DNA from: Hyphomicrobium sp.
Lineage (GTDB): Bacteria > Pseudomonadota > Alphaproteobacteria > Rhizobiales > Hyphomicrobiaceae
Direction of reading: 5' to 3'
Assembly (NCBI GenBank): GCA_016716675.1
Contig: JADJVG010000009.1
Location: forward strand, 1 to 64,000
DNA: 64,000 nucleotides
In this document: in pieces, positions 1-8,988 of the stretch
How the letters are laid out: every line of letters starts with the position of its first letter
Numbering within the stretch: position 1 is the first letter of the stretch
Translations under genes and position numbers: made by a program
Notes under the pieces: generated by a model
The model's database searches: none
Told to the model about the DNA's origin: nothing
The model's input: the letters and a program-made list of their open reading frames with translations, nothing else

Positions 1-291
1 CGGGCGGGCGGAAAATCCGTGTTCAAGCTGGAGCCGTCGGCCGTTTCAAAGCGGCTCATTCATGCGGTGGAAAGTACGCGTCCGCAGCGGCGCTATTACG
101 TCACCACGCCGACCTATCTGGCGGCGCTGTTCAATCGCATCATGCCGCCGGCTGCGGCGGAATACTTCCGCCAAGTTCTAAGCGCCGCGGCTGTCCGCCC
201 GATTTCATTTGGACGGCACCGCAATTCCATGATCACATGCCGCCGCAACCGGACCGGTTGTCACGGATCGGTCGTAACGAACCGCTTCTAA
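1..291 (+). CDS. Short-chain dehydrogenase/reductase, C-terminal part (5' end outside window)
   Basis: The reading frame is open from base 1 and ends at 291, so only the last 96 codons are visible. The segment with the core YYVTTPTYLAALFNRIMPP resembles the C-terminal end of classical SDR-family oxidoreductases, where a similar YYVTTPTY(L/A) stretch follows the substrate-binding helices. The catalytic YxxxK and the Rossmann glycine motif would lie upstream of the window. The final ~39 residues, rich in Arg and Ser, are not typical of the family and could be a shifted reading frame or a lineage-specific tail. The specific substrate cannot be told. It lies 91 bp upstream of phoR on the same strand with no obvious functional link. 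Confidence 0.6.
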   Translation, partial: RAGGKSVFKLEPSAVSKRLIHAVESTRPQRRYYVTTPTYLAALFNRIMPPAAAEYFRQVLSAAAVRPISFGRHRNSMITCRRNRTGCHGSVVTNRF

Positions 292-382
292 CTGTGGGGC
301 GCGGGGGAGGATGACGTGGCAGATTGACCAAGCGCCAACCGGATAGCGCCTGCAATGCCATGAGGACGATAGGCCGTTTCTG

Positions 383-1708
383 ATGATGGAAGTACCGAAC
401 CGCGACAACACGGCTATGCCTCAGCGAATCCAGGATGCGGTGGCGCGCGTCCGGCGCAATGCTGCCGGGCGATGGAATGTCATCGTTGTGGCAACGCTGT
501 TGGCGCTCGCTTTCGTTCTGTGGGGTGGTCTGGCGCTGAGTAGCGCCGCTATCGGAGCGGCCGCGGTGGCAGTATGGGCAGCGCTTTGGCCCGACGTGAT
601 GTTATCCACGGCAATGGCGGAATTTGAAGCGCGCCGCCAAGCAAAAGATGCGGCACGCGCGGCTGGGGCGCGCATATGGGGCGAAATGGTCCACGCGCTT
701 CCCAATCCCACACTCGTACTCGATGCTGCCGGCACTGTTATGGTGATGAACGCTGCGGCGGTCGAGCTCTTTCCGGGCAACGGCACCGGACGCCATATCG
801 CGCTGATCACGCGCGCGCCCGAGTTGCTGACCGCGGTCGATAGCGCTCTGGAAACGCAAACCGTCCAAGTCTGCCGCCTTGATTTCAAGGTGCCCGTGGA
901 ACGGAGCCTCGCGGGTTCCGTCGTGCCGTTGAACGTCTCGGATAGCGAGCCGGAAGATCCGCAGCTTTTGATCGTGCTGCGCGATCTGACACGGGAGGAT
1001 CGCCTGGTCCGGATGCGTGCCGACTTCGTCGCCAACGCCAGCCACGAATTGCGCACGCCGCTCGCGTCGCTCAAAGGCTTCGTTGAAACCTTGCAGCACG
1101 CGGCGAAGGATGACCCCGTTGCGCGCGAGCGTTTTCTGAAGATCATGCAGCAACAAGCTGAGCGGATGGCGCGTCTGATCGACGACCTGCTGTCGCTCTC
1201 GCGCATCGAGATGAAAGCCCACGTGATGCCGCGCGAGCGCATCGATGTCGGCGCCATCATCACGCACGTTGCGCAGACGTTGACGACCATTGCCGACGAA
1301 AAGCCGGTTACGCTCGAAATTGGCGTGCTTCCGCAGGCGGTGGTGCTGGGCGACCGCGATGAGCTGATCCAAGTTTTCCAGAATCTGATCGAGAACGCGA
1401 TCAAGTATAGCCATGCGGGTGGACGCGTCTCCATCACCGGCAGCGTCGTGCCCGGGGCTACGCCGGGCAGTGATAAGCTCGCGATTGCAATATCAGATGA
1501 AGGACCGGGGATCGCGCCGGAGCACCTACCGCGCCTGACGGAGCGCTTCTATCGCGTTAACGCCGCGCAAAGCCGCCACGCAGGCGGCACCGGGCTTGGC
1601 CTTGCGATCGTCAAACATGTGCTGAACCGCCACCAAGCCGACTTGCAGATCGAGTCCGTTGTTGGCAAGGGCAGCACGTTTCGTGTTGTTTTGCCGCTGA
1701 AGAATTAG
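383..1708 (+). CDS. phoR: Phosphate regulon sensor histidine kinase PhoR
   Basis: Membrane-bound sensor kinase, 441 residues, that phosphorylates PhoB when phosphate is scarce and receives its signal through PstSCAB/PhoU. The N-terminus has a hydrophobic segment (about residues 30-70), then a PAS-like region (about 95-205). The HisKA dimerisation domain contains NASHELRTPLASL with the phospho-accepting His near residue 221. The HATPase domain shows N-box NLIENAIKYSH, DEGPGIAPEHLPRLTERFYRV and GGTGLGLAIVKHV. The length fits PhoR of alphaproteobacteria. Position 143 bp upstream of pstS, with phoB at the far end of the same strand, makes the assignment firm. ATG codons at 383, 386 and 417 are possible starts; 383 is the longest. 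Confidence 0.93.
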   Translation: MMEVPNRDNTAMPQRIQDAVARVRRNAAGRWNVIVVATLLALAFVLWGGLALSSAAIGAAAVAVWAALWPDVMLSTAMAEFEARRQAKDAARAAGARIWGEMVHALPNPTLVLDAAGTVMVMNAAAVELFPGNGTGRHIALITRAPELLTAVDSALETQTVQVCRLDFKVPVERSLAGSVVPLNVSDSEPEDPQLLIVLRDLTREDRLVRMRADFVANASHELRTPLASLKGFVETLQHAAKDDPVARERFLKIMQQQAERMARLIDDLLSLSRIEMKAHVMPRERIDVGAIITHVAQTLTTIADEKPVTLEIGVLPQAVVLGDRDELIQVFQNLIENAIKYSHAGGRVSITGSVVPGATPGSDKLAIAISDEGPGIAPEHLPRLTERFYRVNAAQSRHAGGTGLGLAIVKHVLNRHQADLQIESVVGKGSTFRVVLPLKN

Positions 1709-1724
1709 AAAATCTTTTTAATTC

Positions 1725-1760
1725 AATATGTTAACCTGTCACAATTGTATAGCACTGGGC
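1725..1760 (+). promoter_or_regulatory. Candidate PhoB-binding (Pho box) region upstream of pstS
   Basis: The phoR-pstS gap is AT-rich compared with its surroundings and contains CTGTCAC at 1736-1742, which matches one half of the Pho-box direct repeat (consensus CTGTCAT). No second half at the expected 11-base period matches well on either side. This is therefore a weak, position-based call: pstS is a classical PhoB target and this is the only clear half-site in the gap. Confidence 0.25.
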
Positions 1761-1851
1761 CGCTAAACCCTCCGCAGCGCCTAATGCGCTGTGTGCTGGC
1801 GGTTCGCGATGAAGCGTAGCCAGTGTGTCAATCGAATGAGGGAGACGTTTC

Positions 1852-2904
1852 GTGTCCATTTCGAAACAGGTCAATGCTATCGCTTTCGCTGCTGTATCGC
1901 TCGTCGCCTTTAGCGGCGCTGCCGCAGCCCGCGACCAGATCCGCATCGTCGGCTCGTCGACCGTGTATCCGTTCACTACGGCTGTCGCCGAACAGTTCGG
2001 CAAGGCCGGCGGTAAAACGCCGATCGTCGAATCGACCGGCACCGGTGGCGGCATGAAGATTTTCTGTGAAGGCGTCGGCGTCGACAAGGCCGATGCAACC
2101 AACGCCTCGCGCCGCATGAAGAAGTCGGAATATGAACTCTGCGCCAAGAACGGCGTGACCGAGATCATCGAGCTCAAGGTCGGCATCGACGGTTTGACGA
2201 TCGCTCAGGCGAAAGGCGCCAAGCCGGTCGTTATGACCCGCACGCAGGTTTTCCAGGCGCTTGCCGAGCAGGTGCCGGACAAGGATGGCAAGCTGATCCC
2301 CAATCCGTACCAGAAGTGGTCGGACATTAACGCTTCGCTTCCGGACGTGAAGATCGAAGTGCTCGGCCCGCCGCCGACCTCGGGCACGCGCGACAGCTTC
2401 CACGAACTGTTCATGGAAAAGGGCGCTGAAGGCATTGAAAGCCTGAAGGCTCTGAAGAAAGCCGATGCGAAAGCCTTTGAAGCCGTTTGGAAGTCGATCC
2501 GTAAGGATGGCGCATTCGTCGAAGCCGGCGAAAACGACAACGTCATCGTTCAGAAGCTTGAAGGCAACAAGAACGCCTTCGGCATCTTCGGCTACTCGTT
2601 CCTTGAAGAAAACACCTCGAAGCTCGCCGGTGTTTCGGTTGAAGGCATCGAGCCGAACTATGAGAACATCTCGAGCGGCAAGTACAAAGGCGCTCGTGAC
2701 CTCTATGTCTACGTCAAGAAGCAGCACGTCGGCGTGATCGATGGTCTCGACAAGTTCGTTGCCGAGTACGTGTCGGATAAGGCGATGGGCGAAGACGGCT
2801 ACCTGACTTCGAAGGGCCTTGTGGCTCTGCCGAAGGAAGAAGCTGAAAAGGTCAGAGCAGCAGCATTGGCGCTTTCGCCAGTGGACGGCGCGCTTCTGAA
2901 CTAA
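1852..2904 (+). CDS. pstS: Phosphate ABC transporter, periplasmic phosphate-binding protein PstS
   Basis: Secreted phosphate receptor of the high-affinity Pst transporter, 350 residues. The start is GTG at 1852, preceded by the strong ribosome-binding site GAGGGAGA at 1837-1844. A signal peptide of about 27 residues ends near AAAARDQ. The mature part begins IRIVGSSTVYPFT, the phosphate-contacting segment, followed by ESTGTGGGMKIFCEGVG and GPPPTSGTRDSFHELF, all typical of PstS. It is first in pstS-pstC-pstA-pstB-phoU. A perfect 10-bp hairpin follows the gene, as expected where the binding protein is made in excess over the membrane parts. Confidence 0.97.
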   Translation: MSISKQVNAIAFAAVSLVAFSGAAAARDQIRIVGSSTVYPFTTAVAEQFGKAGGKTPIVESTGTGGGMKIFCEGVGVDKADATNASRRMKKSEYELCAKNGVTEIIELKVGIDGLTIAQAKGAKPVVMTRTQVFQALAEQVPDKDGKLIPNPYQKWSDINASLPDVKIEVLGPPPTSGTRDSFHELFMEKGAEGIESLKALKKADAKAFEAVWKSIRKDGAFVEAGENDNVIVQKLEGNKNAFGIFGYSFLEENTSKLAGVSVEGIEPNYENISSGKYKGARDLYVYVKKQHVGVIDGLDKFVAEYVSDKAMGEDGYLTSKGLVALPKEEAEKVRAAALALSPVDGALLN

Positions 2905-2923
2905 GCTTTGCGATCCTGAAATG

Positions 2924-2955
2924 CCGCGATCCGTTGGTTCTCCAGCGGATCGCGG
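2924..2955 (+). promoter_or_regulatory. Intergenic stem-loop between pstS and pstC
   Basis: CCGCGATCCG (2924-2933) and CGGATCGCGG (2946-2955) form a perfect 10-bp GC-rich stem with a 12-base loop, 20 bases after the pstS stop. Only TTTC follows, so it is a poor intrinsic terminator. It more likely protects the 3' end of a processed pstS mRNA or partly attenuates transcription into pstC. This would be the usual way to obtain excess periplasmic binding protein. Confidence 0.75.
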
Positions 2956-3053
2956 TTTCGGATTTGACGGGACGGCCTGAACCTGCGCCCCTGGCGCCAC
3001 TCATCTGGGCTGCGCCTCGTGCGAACTTGGCGGCGCTGTAGACCGGGAACATT

Positions 3054-4445
3054 ATGGCTTACCAATTCTTCGCAGCACTGGTTCTGTTGGTTAGCACGGC
3101 GTATGTCGTCGGCCACCGACGGGCGCTATCGGTCGCCGCTGGACGACTTCATGACTTGCATTCTCTGCCCGCCTATCACGGGCTTTTCAGCGCCATCGGC
3201 GTGTTTGTGCCGATGCTGGCGGTATTCGTTCTCGGCGCGCCATTGGTAAACTGGATGGCGCAAAGCGCCGCGCTCGGCAATTTCGACGCGGCCATTCAAG
3301 CCGATCCCCTGCAGCGAAGCGTTATCCTTCGCGACGCTGTCAGTTTGGCGAAAGGCCAATTCGGCGGAGACGCAAGCCCTGAACTTCAACAGGCCGCAGC
3401 CGATTTCAAGAGCGTTCTGGCAAATGGCAACTGGGCCGTCTTAGGGCTTAGCATTGCGGCCGGCCTCGCGGCGCTGGCGGCTGCATTTGGCACAATCAAA
3501 GTTCCGTTCCGTGCGCGCAAGCACGTTGAGCGGTTCACAAAAATCGTGCTCGGCGCATGTGCCGTCGTCGCGGTTTTGACGACGATCGGCATCGTATTCT
3601 CGGTCGCGTTCGAGACGTATCGCTTCTTCTTCGACCCAGCCATCAAAGGCAAGCCGAGCGTAACCAGCTTCCTGTTTGGTCTTGAGTGGAACCCGCAAGC
3701 GGCCATGCGCGCCGACCAGGGTGCAATTTCAACTGCCTATGGTTTCGTTCCGCTGCTCGTCGGCAGCTTGCTGATTACGTTCATCGCCATCTGCGTCGCA
3801 GGCCCTCTCGGATTATTCTCGGCAATCTTTCTGTCAGAATATGCGAGCCAGAAGGTCCGCGCCATCGCCAAGCCAATCCTCGAAATTCTGGCCGGTATTC
3901 CAACCGTCGTGCTGGGCTTCTTTGCGGCGCTGACGGTAGCACCCCTGATCCGCGGGTTGGGTGAAGCCTATGGGTTGAATGTCGCGTCCGAAAGCGCGCT
4001 GGCCGCCGGGCTCGTCATGGGTATGATGATTATCCCCTTCATCTCATCACTGTCGGACGACGTGATCACCGCTGTTCCGCAATCCATGCGTGATGGGTCC
4101 TACGCGCTCGGTGCGACAAAATCCGAAACCATCCGCCAGGTGCTGCTGCCGGCAGCTTTGCCCGGCATCGTATCGGCTTTCATGCTCGCCATCAGCCGCG
4201 CTATCGGTGAGACAATGATCGTCGTGATGGCCGCCGGACTAGCCGCCAATCTGACGCTCAATCCGCTTGAGGCTGTCACCACCATCACCGTTCAAATCAA
4301 GACAATTCTGGTCGGCGACCAGGAGTTCGATAGCGCCAAAACATTGGCCGCGTTCGCGCTGGGCTTCGTGCTGTTCTTCGTCACCTTGCTTTTGAACTAC
4401 ATCGCTTTGCGCATCGTTCGGAAATACAGAGAGCAATATGACTGA
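3054..4445 (+). CDS. pstC: Phosphate ABC transporter permease PstC
   Basis: Inner-membrane permease subunit, 463 residues, which pairs with PstA. The N-terminal third (two membrane segments around a periplasmic region) is the extension seen in alphaproteobacterial PstC. The BPD transport domain occupies about 230-455 with six membrane segments. The permease-ATPase coupling motif lies around YALGATKSETIRQVLLPAALPGI and is followed by SRAIGETMIVVMAAG, the PstC signature. It follows pstS after the hairpin and overlaps pstA by 8 bp, so the two permeases are probably translationally coupled. A GGGAA ribosome-binding site sits just before the ATG. Confidence 0.95.
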   Translation: MAYQFFAALVLLVSTAYVVGHRRALSVAAGRLHDLHSLPAYHGLFSAIGVFVPMLAVFVLGAPLVNWMAQSAALGNFDAAIQADPLQRSVILRDAVSLAKGQFGGDASPELQQAAADFKSVLANGNWAVLGLSIAAGLAALAAAFGTIKVPFRARKHVERFTKIVLGACAVVAVLTTIGIVFSVAFETYRFFFDPAIKGKPSVTSFLFGLEWNPQAAMRADQGAISTAYGFVPLLVGSLLITFIAICVAGPLGLFSAIFLSEYASQKVRAIAKPILEILAGIPTVVLGFFAALTVAPLIRGLGEAYGLNVASESALAAGLVMGMMIIPFISSLSDDVITAVPQSMRDGSYALGATKSETIRQVLLPAALPGIVSAFMLAISRAIGETMIVVMAAGLAANLTLNPLEAVTTITVQIKTILVGDQEFDSAKTLAAFALGFVLFFVTLLLNYIALRIVRKYREQYD

Positions 4446-6165
4446 TCTCACAGTGACTTCCGTGCCGAGCCGATCGGTGCAATTCGACTCTGCCGAAATG
4501 ACGGCGCGGGTCAAGCGCCGCTACCGTTCGGAGCGGCGCTTCAAGGCGCTCGGTGGCGGCGCGCTTCTGTTGACGGCGGTTTTCGTGTTGGCTGTATTGC
4601 TGGACATCGCCTTTAAGGGCTTGCCGGCCTTCACCCAGCATTACCTGGTACTCGACGTGCCGGTGAAGGCTGAAATCGTCGATCCGAAAGGCGCCCGCAA
4701 TCCCGACGATCTGCGTTCGGCGGACTATTTCGCGGTGATGCGCGAAGCGCTTACCGCGGCGGTGCCGGGCATTGAAGGACGGGTCGCCAAGAAGAAACTC
4801 ACCGGACTTTTGAGTTCAGGCGCAGGCAACGACTTGCGTGACCGGATCGCAGCCGATCCGAGCCTGATCGGCACGACCGTCAAAGTGCCGCTCCTCCTGT
4901 CCGATGGCGCCGATCTCTATCTCAAGGGTCAGCAGACGGCTGTATCGACCATTCCGGGCCGCGGCACGGCGACGCCGAGCGACACGAAAGGCGACATCAC
5001 CATTCTCGCCTCAGCCAATGATTTTGCCGATGATCTCGTTGCGGTCAAAAAAACGCTGGCTGCCCGCATTGAAGACTTGCAGGTGCGGCTGCAGCGGGCA
5101 GAAGCGCGCGGCGAAAGTCAGGCGTCTGAGGCGGCGTCGCTCAAGGAGGAGATAGTGGCGCTGGCGGCGCGCGTTGATCAGCCGGCCGTCGCGGAAAACC
5201 TCGATGAAAAGATGCCGAGCCTGCTGGTGTCGATCAACGGTGGCTTGGTCAAGCTCAACACGATAAGCAATGACAGCGCAACCGGTACGGTGATATTGCC
5301 GCTCAACACCATCGACGAGGCGCGGCCTCTCGATTGGAGCGTCGTGACGTATGCCAAGCCCGAGAGCAACCGAAAGACGTCGGATATCGAGGTGGCCTAT
5401 CTCGAGAAGCTCAAGGCTGATGGCAACGTTGAGAGCCGATTCAATACGATTTTCTTCACGCATGGCGATAGTCGTGAGGCGGAACAGGCCGGAATTCTCG
5501 GGTCACTCGTCGGGTCGGTCTTGATGCTGATCGTTACACTGTCTCTGGCGCTACCGTTTGGCGTCCTGGCGGCGGTGTATCTCGAGGAGTTCGCGCCGAA
5601 GAACAAGTTTACCAATCTCATCGAGATCAACATCAACAATCTAGCGGCCGTACCATCGATTGTGTTCGGTCTCTTGGGCTTGGCCGTTTTTCTCAATTTT
5701 TTCGGGCTGCCGCGATCGGCGCCGCTGGTTGGTGGATTGGTATTGGCTCTGATGGTTCTGCCGACGATCATCATTGCCGCGCGTGCTTCGATGAAGGCGG
5801 TGCCGCCATCGATCAAGGAAGCGGCGCTTGGCGTCGGTGCATCGCATCAGCAGGCAATTTTCCATCATGTTCTGCCGCTGGCGACTCCCGGCATCATGAC
5901 TGGCACGATCATCGGCATGGCGCACGCGCTCGGCGAAACCGCGCCGCTACTGATGATCGGTATGCTGGCCTTTATCGTAGATGTGCCGCAAGGGCTCACC
6001 GATCCGGCGACGGCGCTTCCGGCTCAGATCTATATTTGGTCAGACTTGCCTGAACAGGCATTTGAAGCAAAGACCGCAGCGGCCATCATGGTTCTGCTTG
6101 GCGTTCTGCTTTTGATGAATGGCATGGCTATCTGGCTGCGCAGTAAATTCGAACGACGGTGGTGA
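4438..6165 (+). CDS. pstA: Phosphate ABC transporter permease PstA with long periplasmic insertion
   Basis: Second permease of the Pst complex, unusually long at 575 residues (E. coli PstA is about 296; alphaproteobacterial forms with an N-terminal extension are usually about 430). The first membrane helix is near residues 37-60. A soluble region of about 300 residues follows, including a probable coiled coil (about 200-245, with IEDLQVRLQRAEARG and EAASLKEEIVALAAR). The conserved transport domain starts near 350, with the coupling loop EAALGVGASHQQAIFHHVLP and the later ALGETAPLLMIGM. Overlap with pstC and close spacing to pstB support one operon. The extra soluble domain is the odd feature; its function is unknown. 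Confidence 0.93.
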   Translation: MTDLTVTSVPSRSVQFDSAEMTARVKRRYRSERRFKALGGGALLLTAVFVLAVLLDIAFKGLPAFTQHYLVLDVPVKAEIVDPKGARNPDDLRSADYFAVMREALTAAVPGIEGRVAKKKLTGLLSSGAGNDLRDRIAADPSLIGTTVKVPLLLSDGADLYLKGQQTAVSTIPGRGTATPSDTKGDITILASANDFADDLVAVKKTLAARIEDLQVRLQRAEARGESQASEAASLKEEIVALAARVDQPAVAENLDEKMPSLLVSINGGLVKLNTISNDSATGTVILPLNTIDEARPLDWSVVTYAKPESNRKTSDIEVAYLEKLKADGNVESRFNTIFFTHGDSREAEQAGILGSLVGSVLMLIVTLSLALPFGVLAAVYLEEFAPKNKFTNLIEININNLAAVPSIVFGLLGLAVFLNFFGLPRSAPLVGGLVLALMVLPTIIIAARASMKAVPPSIKEAALGVGASHQQAIFHHVLPLATPGIMTGTIIGMAHALGETAPLLMIGMLAFIVDVPQGLTDPATALPAQIYIWSDLPEQAFEAKTAAAIMVLLGVLLLMNGMAIWLRSKFERRW

Positions 6166-6169
6166 TCAC

Positions 6170-7006
6170 ATGGAGGCAGTAGCAGTGGATATGTCAGCCG
6201 CAACGCGCATGGAGGCAGAGCGCAGTGCACCAGTGACCGCGCAAGGCCTGCCGGCCAAGGTCGTTGCCCGCGACGTCAACGTTTTCTACGGCGAAAAACA
6301 TGCTTTGAAGCATGTTGACGTCGATATTCCGGATCGGGGCGTGACAGCCTTCATCGGTCCGTCCGGCTGTGGCAAGTCGACGTTCTTACGCTGTATCAAC
6401 CGCATGAACGACACGATCGCATCGTGCAAGGTGACGGGCAAAATCACGATCGACAACCGCGACATTTACGATCCGTCGCTCGACGTCGTGCAGTTGCGCG
6501 CCCGCGTCGGTATGGTGTTTCAGAAGCCGAACCCGTTTCCGAAGTCGATCTTCGATAATGTCGCTTATGGTCCCAAGATTCACGGATTGGCGCGTACCAA
6601 GTCCGAGCTTGAGGCCATTGTCACGGCGAGCCTCGAAAAGGCTGGTCTGTGGTCTGAGGTCAAGGATCGCCTTGGCGATTCCGGTACCGGCCTTTCGGGC
6701 GGCCAGCAACAGCGGTTGTGTATTGCCCGAGCGATTGCGGTCAACCCGGACGTCATTCTGATGGATGAGCCATGTTCGGCGCTCGATCCGATCGCGACCG
6801 CGAAAGTTGAAACGCTGATCGACGAACTGCGCGCCAATTACTGCATCATCATCGTGACCCACTCGATGCAGCAGGCGGCACGCGTTTCGCAGCGGACGGC
6901 GTTCTTCCATCTCGGCACGCTGGTCGAGGAAGGCCCGACAGAGCGTATCTTCTCGACGCCGCGCGATCAGCGCACGCAGGATTACATCACCGGCCGGACG
7001 GGCTGA
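6170..7006 (+). CDS. pstB: Phosphate ABC transporter ATP-binding protein PstB
   Basis: Cytoplasmic ATPase that powers phosphate import. With the ATG at 6170 (5 bp after pstA) the protein has 278 residues; ATG at 6191 is also possible and would be closer to the usual 255-265. Walker A GPSGCGKST is at about 63-71, signature LSGGQQQR near 175, and Walker B VILMDEPCSALDP follows. NVFYGEKHALK at the start of the nucleotide-binding domain and VEEGPTERIFSTP near the end are characteristic of PstB. It is followed 10 bp later by phoU. Confidence 0.96.
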   Translation: MEAVAVDMSAATRMEAERSAPVTAQGLPAKVVARDVNVFYGEKHALKHVDVDIPDRGVTAFIGPSGCGKSTFLRCINRMNDTIASCKVTGKITIDNRDIYDPSLDVVQLRARVGMVFQKPNPFPKSIFDNVAYGPKIHGLARTKSELEAIVTASLEKAGLWSEVKDRLGDSGTGLSGGQQQRLCIARAIAVNPDVILMDEPCSALDPIATAKVETLIDELRANYCIIIVTHSMQQAARVSQRTAFFHLGTLVEEGPTERIFSTPRDQRTQDYITGRTG

Positions 7007-7016
7007 GGAGCACACT

Positions 7017-7733
7017 ATGAACGATCATATCGTCAAGTCGTACGACGCGGAATTTAAGGAACTCGACCGGTTGACAGCGCATATGGGCGGGCTTGCGGAG
7101 AAGCTTCTCGCCGATGCCTTCGCCGCTCTCGAACGCCGCGACCCAAACTTGGCCGCCGCCACGATTGCAAGCGACAAGTCGATCGACACGCTCGAACTGC
7201 AGGTTCAGGAGCGCGCGATTCTTATGATCGCAAAGCGGCAGCCGATTGCCAACGACTTGCGCCACATTATGACGGTGTTGAAAATCACCAGCGACCTGGA
7301 GCGCATTGGCGATCTCGCCAAGAATATCGCCAAGCGCGCGCTAGCCGTTTCGGGTGAGGCGCACCCCAAGCCGCTGATGAACGGCTTGCGCCATATGACG
7401 GAACTGGCGATGCGCCAGTTGAAGGATGCGCTCGACGCCTTGAGTTCGCGAGACGCCGGCAAGGCGCGCGAAGTCTGGCATCGCGACGCTGGGCTTGATG
7501 CGCTATATAACTCGGTGTTTCGCGAGCTTCTGACATACATGATGGAAGATCCGCGCAATATCGGTCTTTGCACGCACCTATTGTTCGGCGCCAAAAACAT
7601 CGAGCGGATCGGCGATCATACGACCAATATCGCTGAGAATGTCCTCTACCTCGTCGATGGTGTCGCGATGACCGAAGAGCGCCCGAAGGGCGACGATACC
7701 AGTTCCATGGTGATGTCTGCACGCACGTCATAA
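7017..7733 (+). CDS. phoU: Phosphate signalling regulator PhoU
   Basis: Helical metal-binding protein of 238 residues that links Pst transporter activity to PhoR. The two three-helix PhoU repeats are visible: the first contains LKITSDLERIGDLAKNIAKRA, the second LFGAKNIERIGDHTTNIAE, each with the conserved E/DxxRxxD cluster that binds metal. The start at 7017 has a GAGGAG ribosome-binding site at -11. Length and place between pstB and phoB are canonical. Confidence 0.96.
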   Translation: MNDHIVKSYDAEFKELDRLTAHMGGLAEKLLADAFAALERRDPNLAAATIASDKSIDTLELQVQERAILMIAKRQPIANDLRHIMTVLKITSDLERIGDLAKNIAKRALAVSGEAHPKPLMNGLRHMTELAMRQLKDALDALSSRDAGKAREVWHRDAGLDALYNSVFRELLTYMMEDPRNIGLCTHLLFGAKNIERIGDHTTNIAENVLYLVDGVAMTEERPKGDDTSSMVMSARTS

Positions 7734-7762
7734 ATGCTACTAGAGTTAGAGAATACAAACGA

Positions 7763-8461
7763 ATGGCCGCCAAAATCCTAGTTATTGAAGATGATGAGAC
7801 GATCGCAACGCTGCTCGACTACAATTTGAAGGCGTCTGGTTTCACCGTCGAAGTCGCGCCGACGGCAGAGGAAGGCGAGCTGATCCTTTCGGAACAGCTT
7901 GTCGATCTCGTAGTGCTCGACTGGATGCTGCCAGACATGTCGGGCATAGAGCTGTGCGGCCGCTTGCGCCGCACGGGCAAGTTTCCGCGCGTACCGATCG
8001 TCATGCTGACGGCGCGCGGCGAAGAAGCCGATCGCGTTCGCGGATTTGCCAACGGTGCCGATGACTACGTGGTCAAGCCGTTTTCGGTGCCGGAGCTTAT
8101 GGCGCGCATCAAAGCGCTGCTGCGCCGCTCGGCTCCGAACCGCGTCAGCGACGTGGTTGCTGTTGGTGATATTGCGCTCGATCGCGAGGCGCATCGCGTG
8201 ACGCGCGGGGCGCGCGAGATTTCTCTTGGACCGACTGAGTATCGCTTGCTCGAAGTTTTGTTGGAAAGTGCCGGGCGCGTGCTGTCGCGCAATCAACTGA
8301 TTGATCGGGTCTGGGGCACCACTGCGGACATCGACGAACGCACGATTGATGTTCACGTCGGACGTTTGCGCAAATCGCTGGTGCGCGGCAACGACCACGA
8401 TCCGATCCGCACGGTGCGCGGCGCCGGTTATTCTTTCGATACGATGGCGAAAACGTCGTAG
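7763..8461 (+). CDS. phoB: Phosphate regulon response regulator PhoB
   Basis: OmpR-family transcription regulator, 232 residues. The receiver domain has the acidic pair EDDE near residue 10, the phospho-acceptor in VVLDWMLPDMSG (near residue 53), and the later Lys in VVKPFSVPELMARI. The C-terminal winged helix includes the RTVRGAGYSF segment shared by the family. It is last in the pst operon, 29 bp after phoU, which together with phoR upstream gives the identity. It converges on the minus-strand rlmH gene with only a few tens of bases between them. Confidence 0.95.
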   Translation: MAAKILVIEDDETIATLLDYNLKASGFTVEVAPTAEEGELILSEQLVDLVVLDWMLPDMSGIELCGRLRRTGKFPRVPIVMLTARGEEADRVRGFANGADDYVVKPFSVPELMARIKALLRRSAPNRVSDVVAVGDIALDREAHRVTRGAREISLGPTEYRLLEVLLESAGRVLSRNQLIDRVWGTTADIDERTIDVHVGRLRKSLVRGNDHDPIRTVRGAGYSFDTMAKTS

Positions 8462-8496
8462 GTCAGATACGCAGCTTCACGCTAATGCCGGCGTCT

Positions 8497-8979
8497 CTAT
8501 GACCGGTGGTACGGGTGACCAGCGAGAATGGTTGATGCGCGGTAGAGCTGTTCGACCAGGACCACGCGCGCTAGGCCGTGCGGCAGCGTCATTTGCCCGA
8601 GCGACAATGTGAGATCGGCGGCGTCGAGTACCTCGCGGCCATGACCATCTGGCCCGCCGATCAAGAACGCGCAGCATTTGACGCTGTTGTCGGCGTGCTT
8701 TGAAAGAAGCTTGGCGAAGCTCTCGCTGGAGAGCGAGCGGCCATTTTCATCAAGTGCGATTTTGACGCCTGCCGTGCTGGCTGCTTTCAGCAAACGCTGG
8801 GCTTCATCGGATTTGCGCGCGCTGGCAGTGGCGCTGCGACTTTCCATCATCTCGATGATCTCAAGCGGGCCGAGACCCGCTTGCTTGCCACTGACAGGCA
8901 GCCGCTTCGCATAGCGGCTGCACATGTCGCGCTCCTCAGCGTCTTTGAGTTTGCCGATCGCGGCGATAAGGAGACGTAT
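8497..8979 (-). CDS. rlmH: 23S rRNA (pseudouridine-1915-N3)-methyltransferase RlmH, apparent ATA start
   Basis: SPOUT-family methyltransferase that modifies pseudouridine 1915 of 23S rRNA in assembled ribosomes. The C-terminus shows FLIGGPDGHGREVLDAADL, LSLGQMTLPHGLARVVLVEQ and the final AGHPYHR, all typical. The family N-terminus RLLIAAIGKLKDAEERD is encoded directly upstream of the first in-frame ATG (8925-8923), but its first codon (8979-8977) is ATA and the rsfS stop lies three codons further up in the same frame. With ATA as start the protein has 160 residues, matching the family (155-160). Starting at the internal ATG would delete the first beta strand. rsfS ends 9 bases upstream, so initiation probably depends on coupling. 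Confidence 0.88.
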   Translation of the reverse strand: MRLLIAAIGKLKDAEERDMCSRYAKRLPVSGKQAGLGPLEIIEMMESRSATASARKSDEAQRLLKAASTAGVKIALDENGRSLSSESFAKLLSKHADNSVKCCAFLIGGPDGHGREVLDAADLTLSLGQMTLPHGLARVVLVEQLYRASTILAGHPYHRS

Positions 8980-8988
8980 AGCGACCGG

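Noticed and set aside
421..1437. Long minus-strand frames (338 and 270 codons) opposite phoR
   Set aside because: They lie wholly within phoR, are Arg/Ser-rich, and show no domain; GC-rich antisense shadow.
1828..3000. 390-codon minus-strand frame opposite pstS
   Set aside because: Complete overlap with a well-supported pstS.
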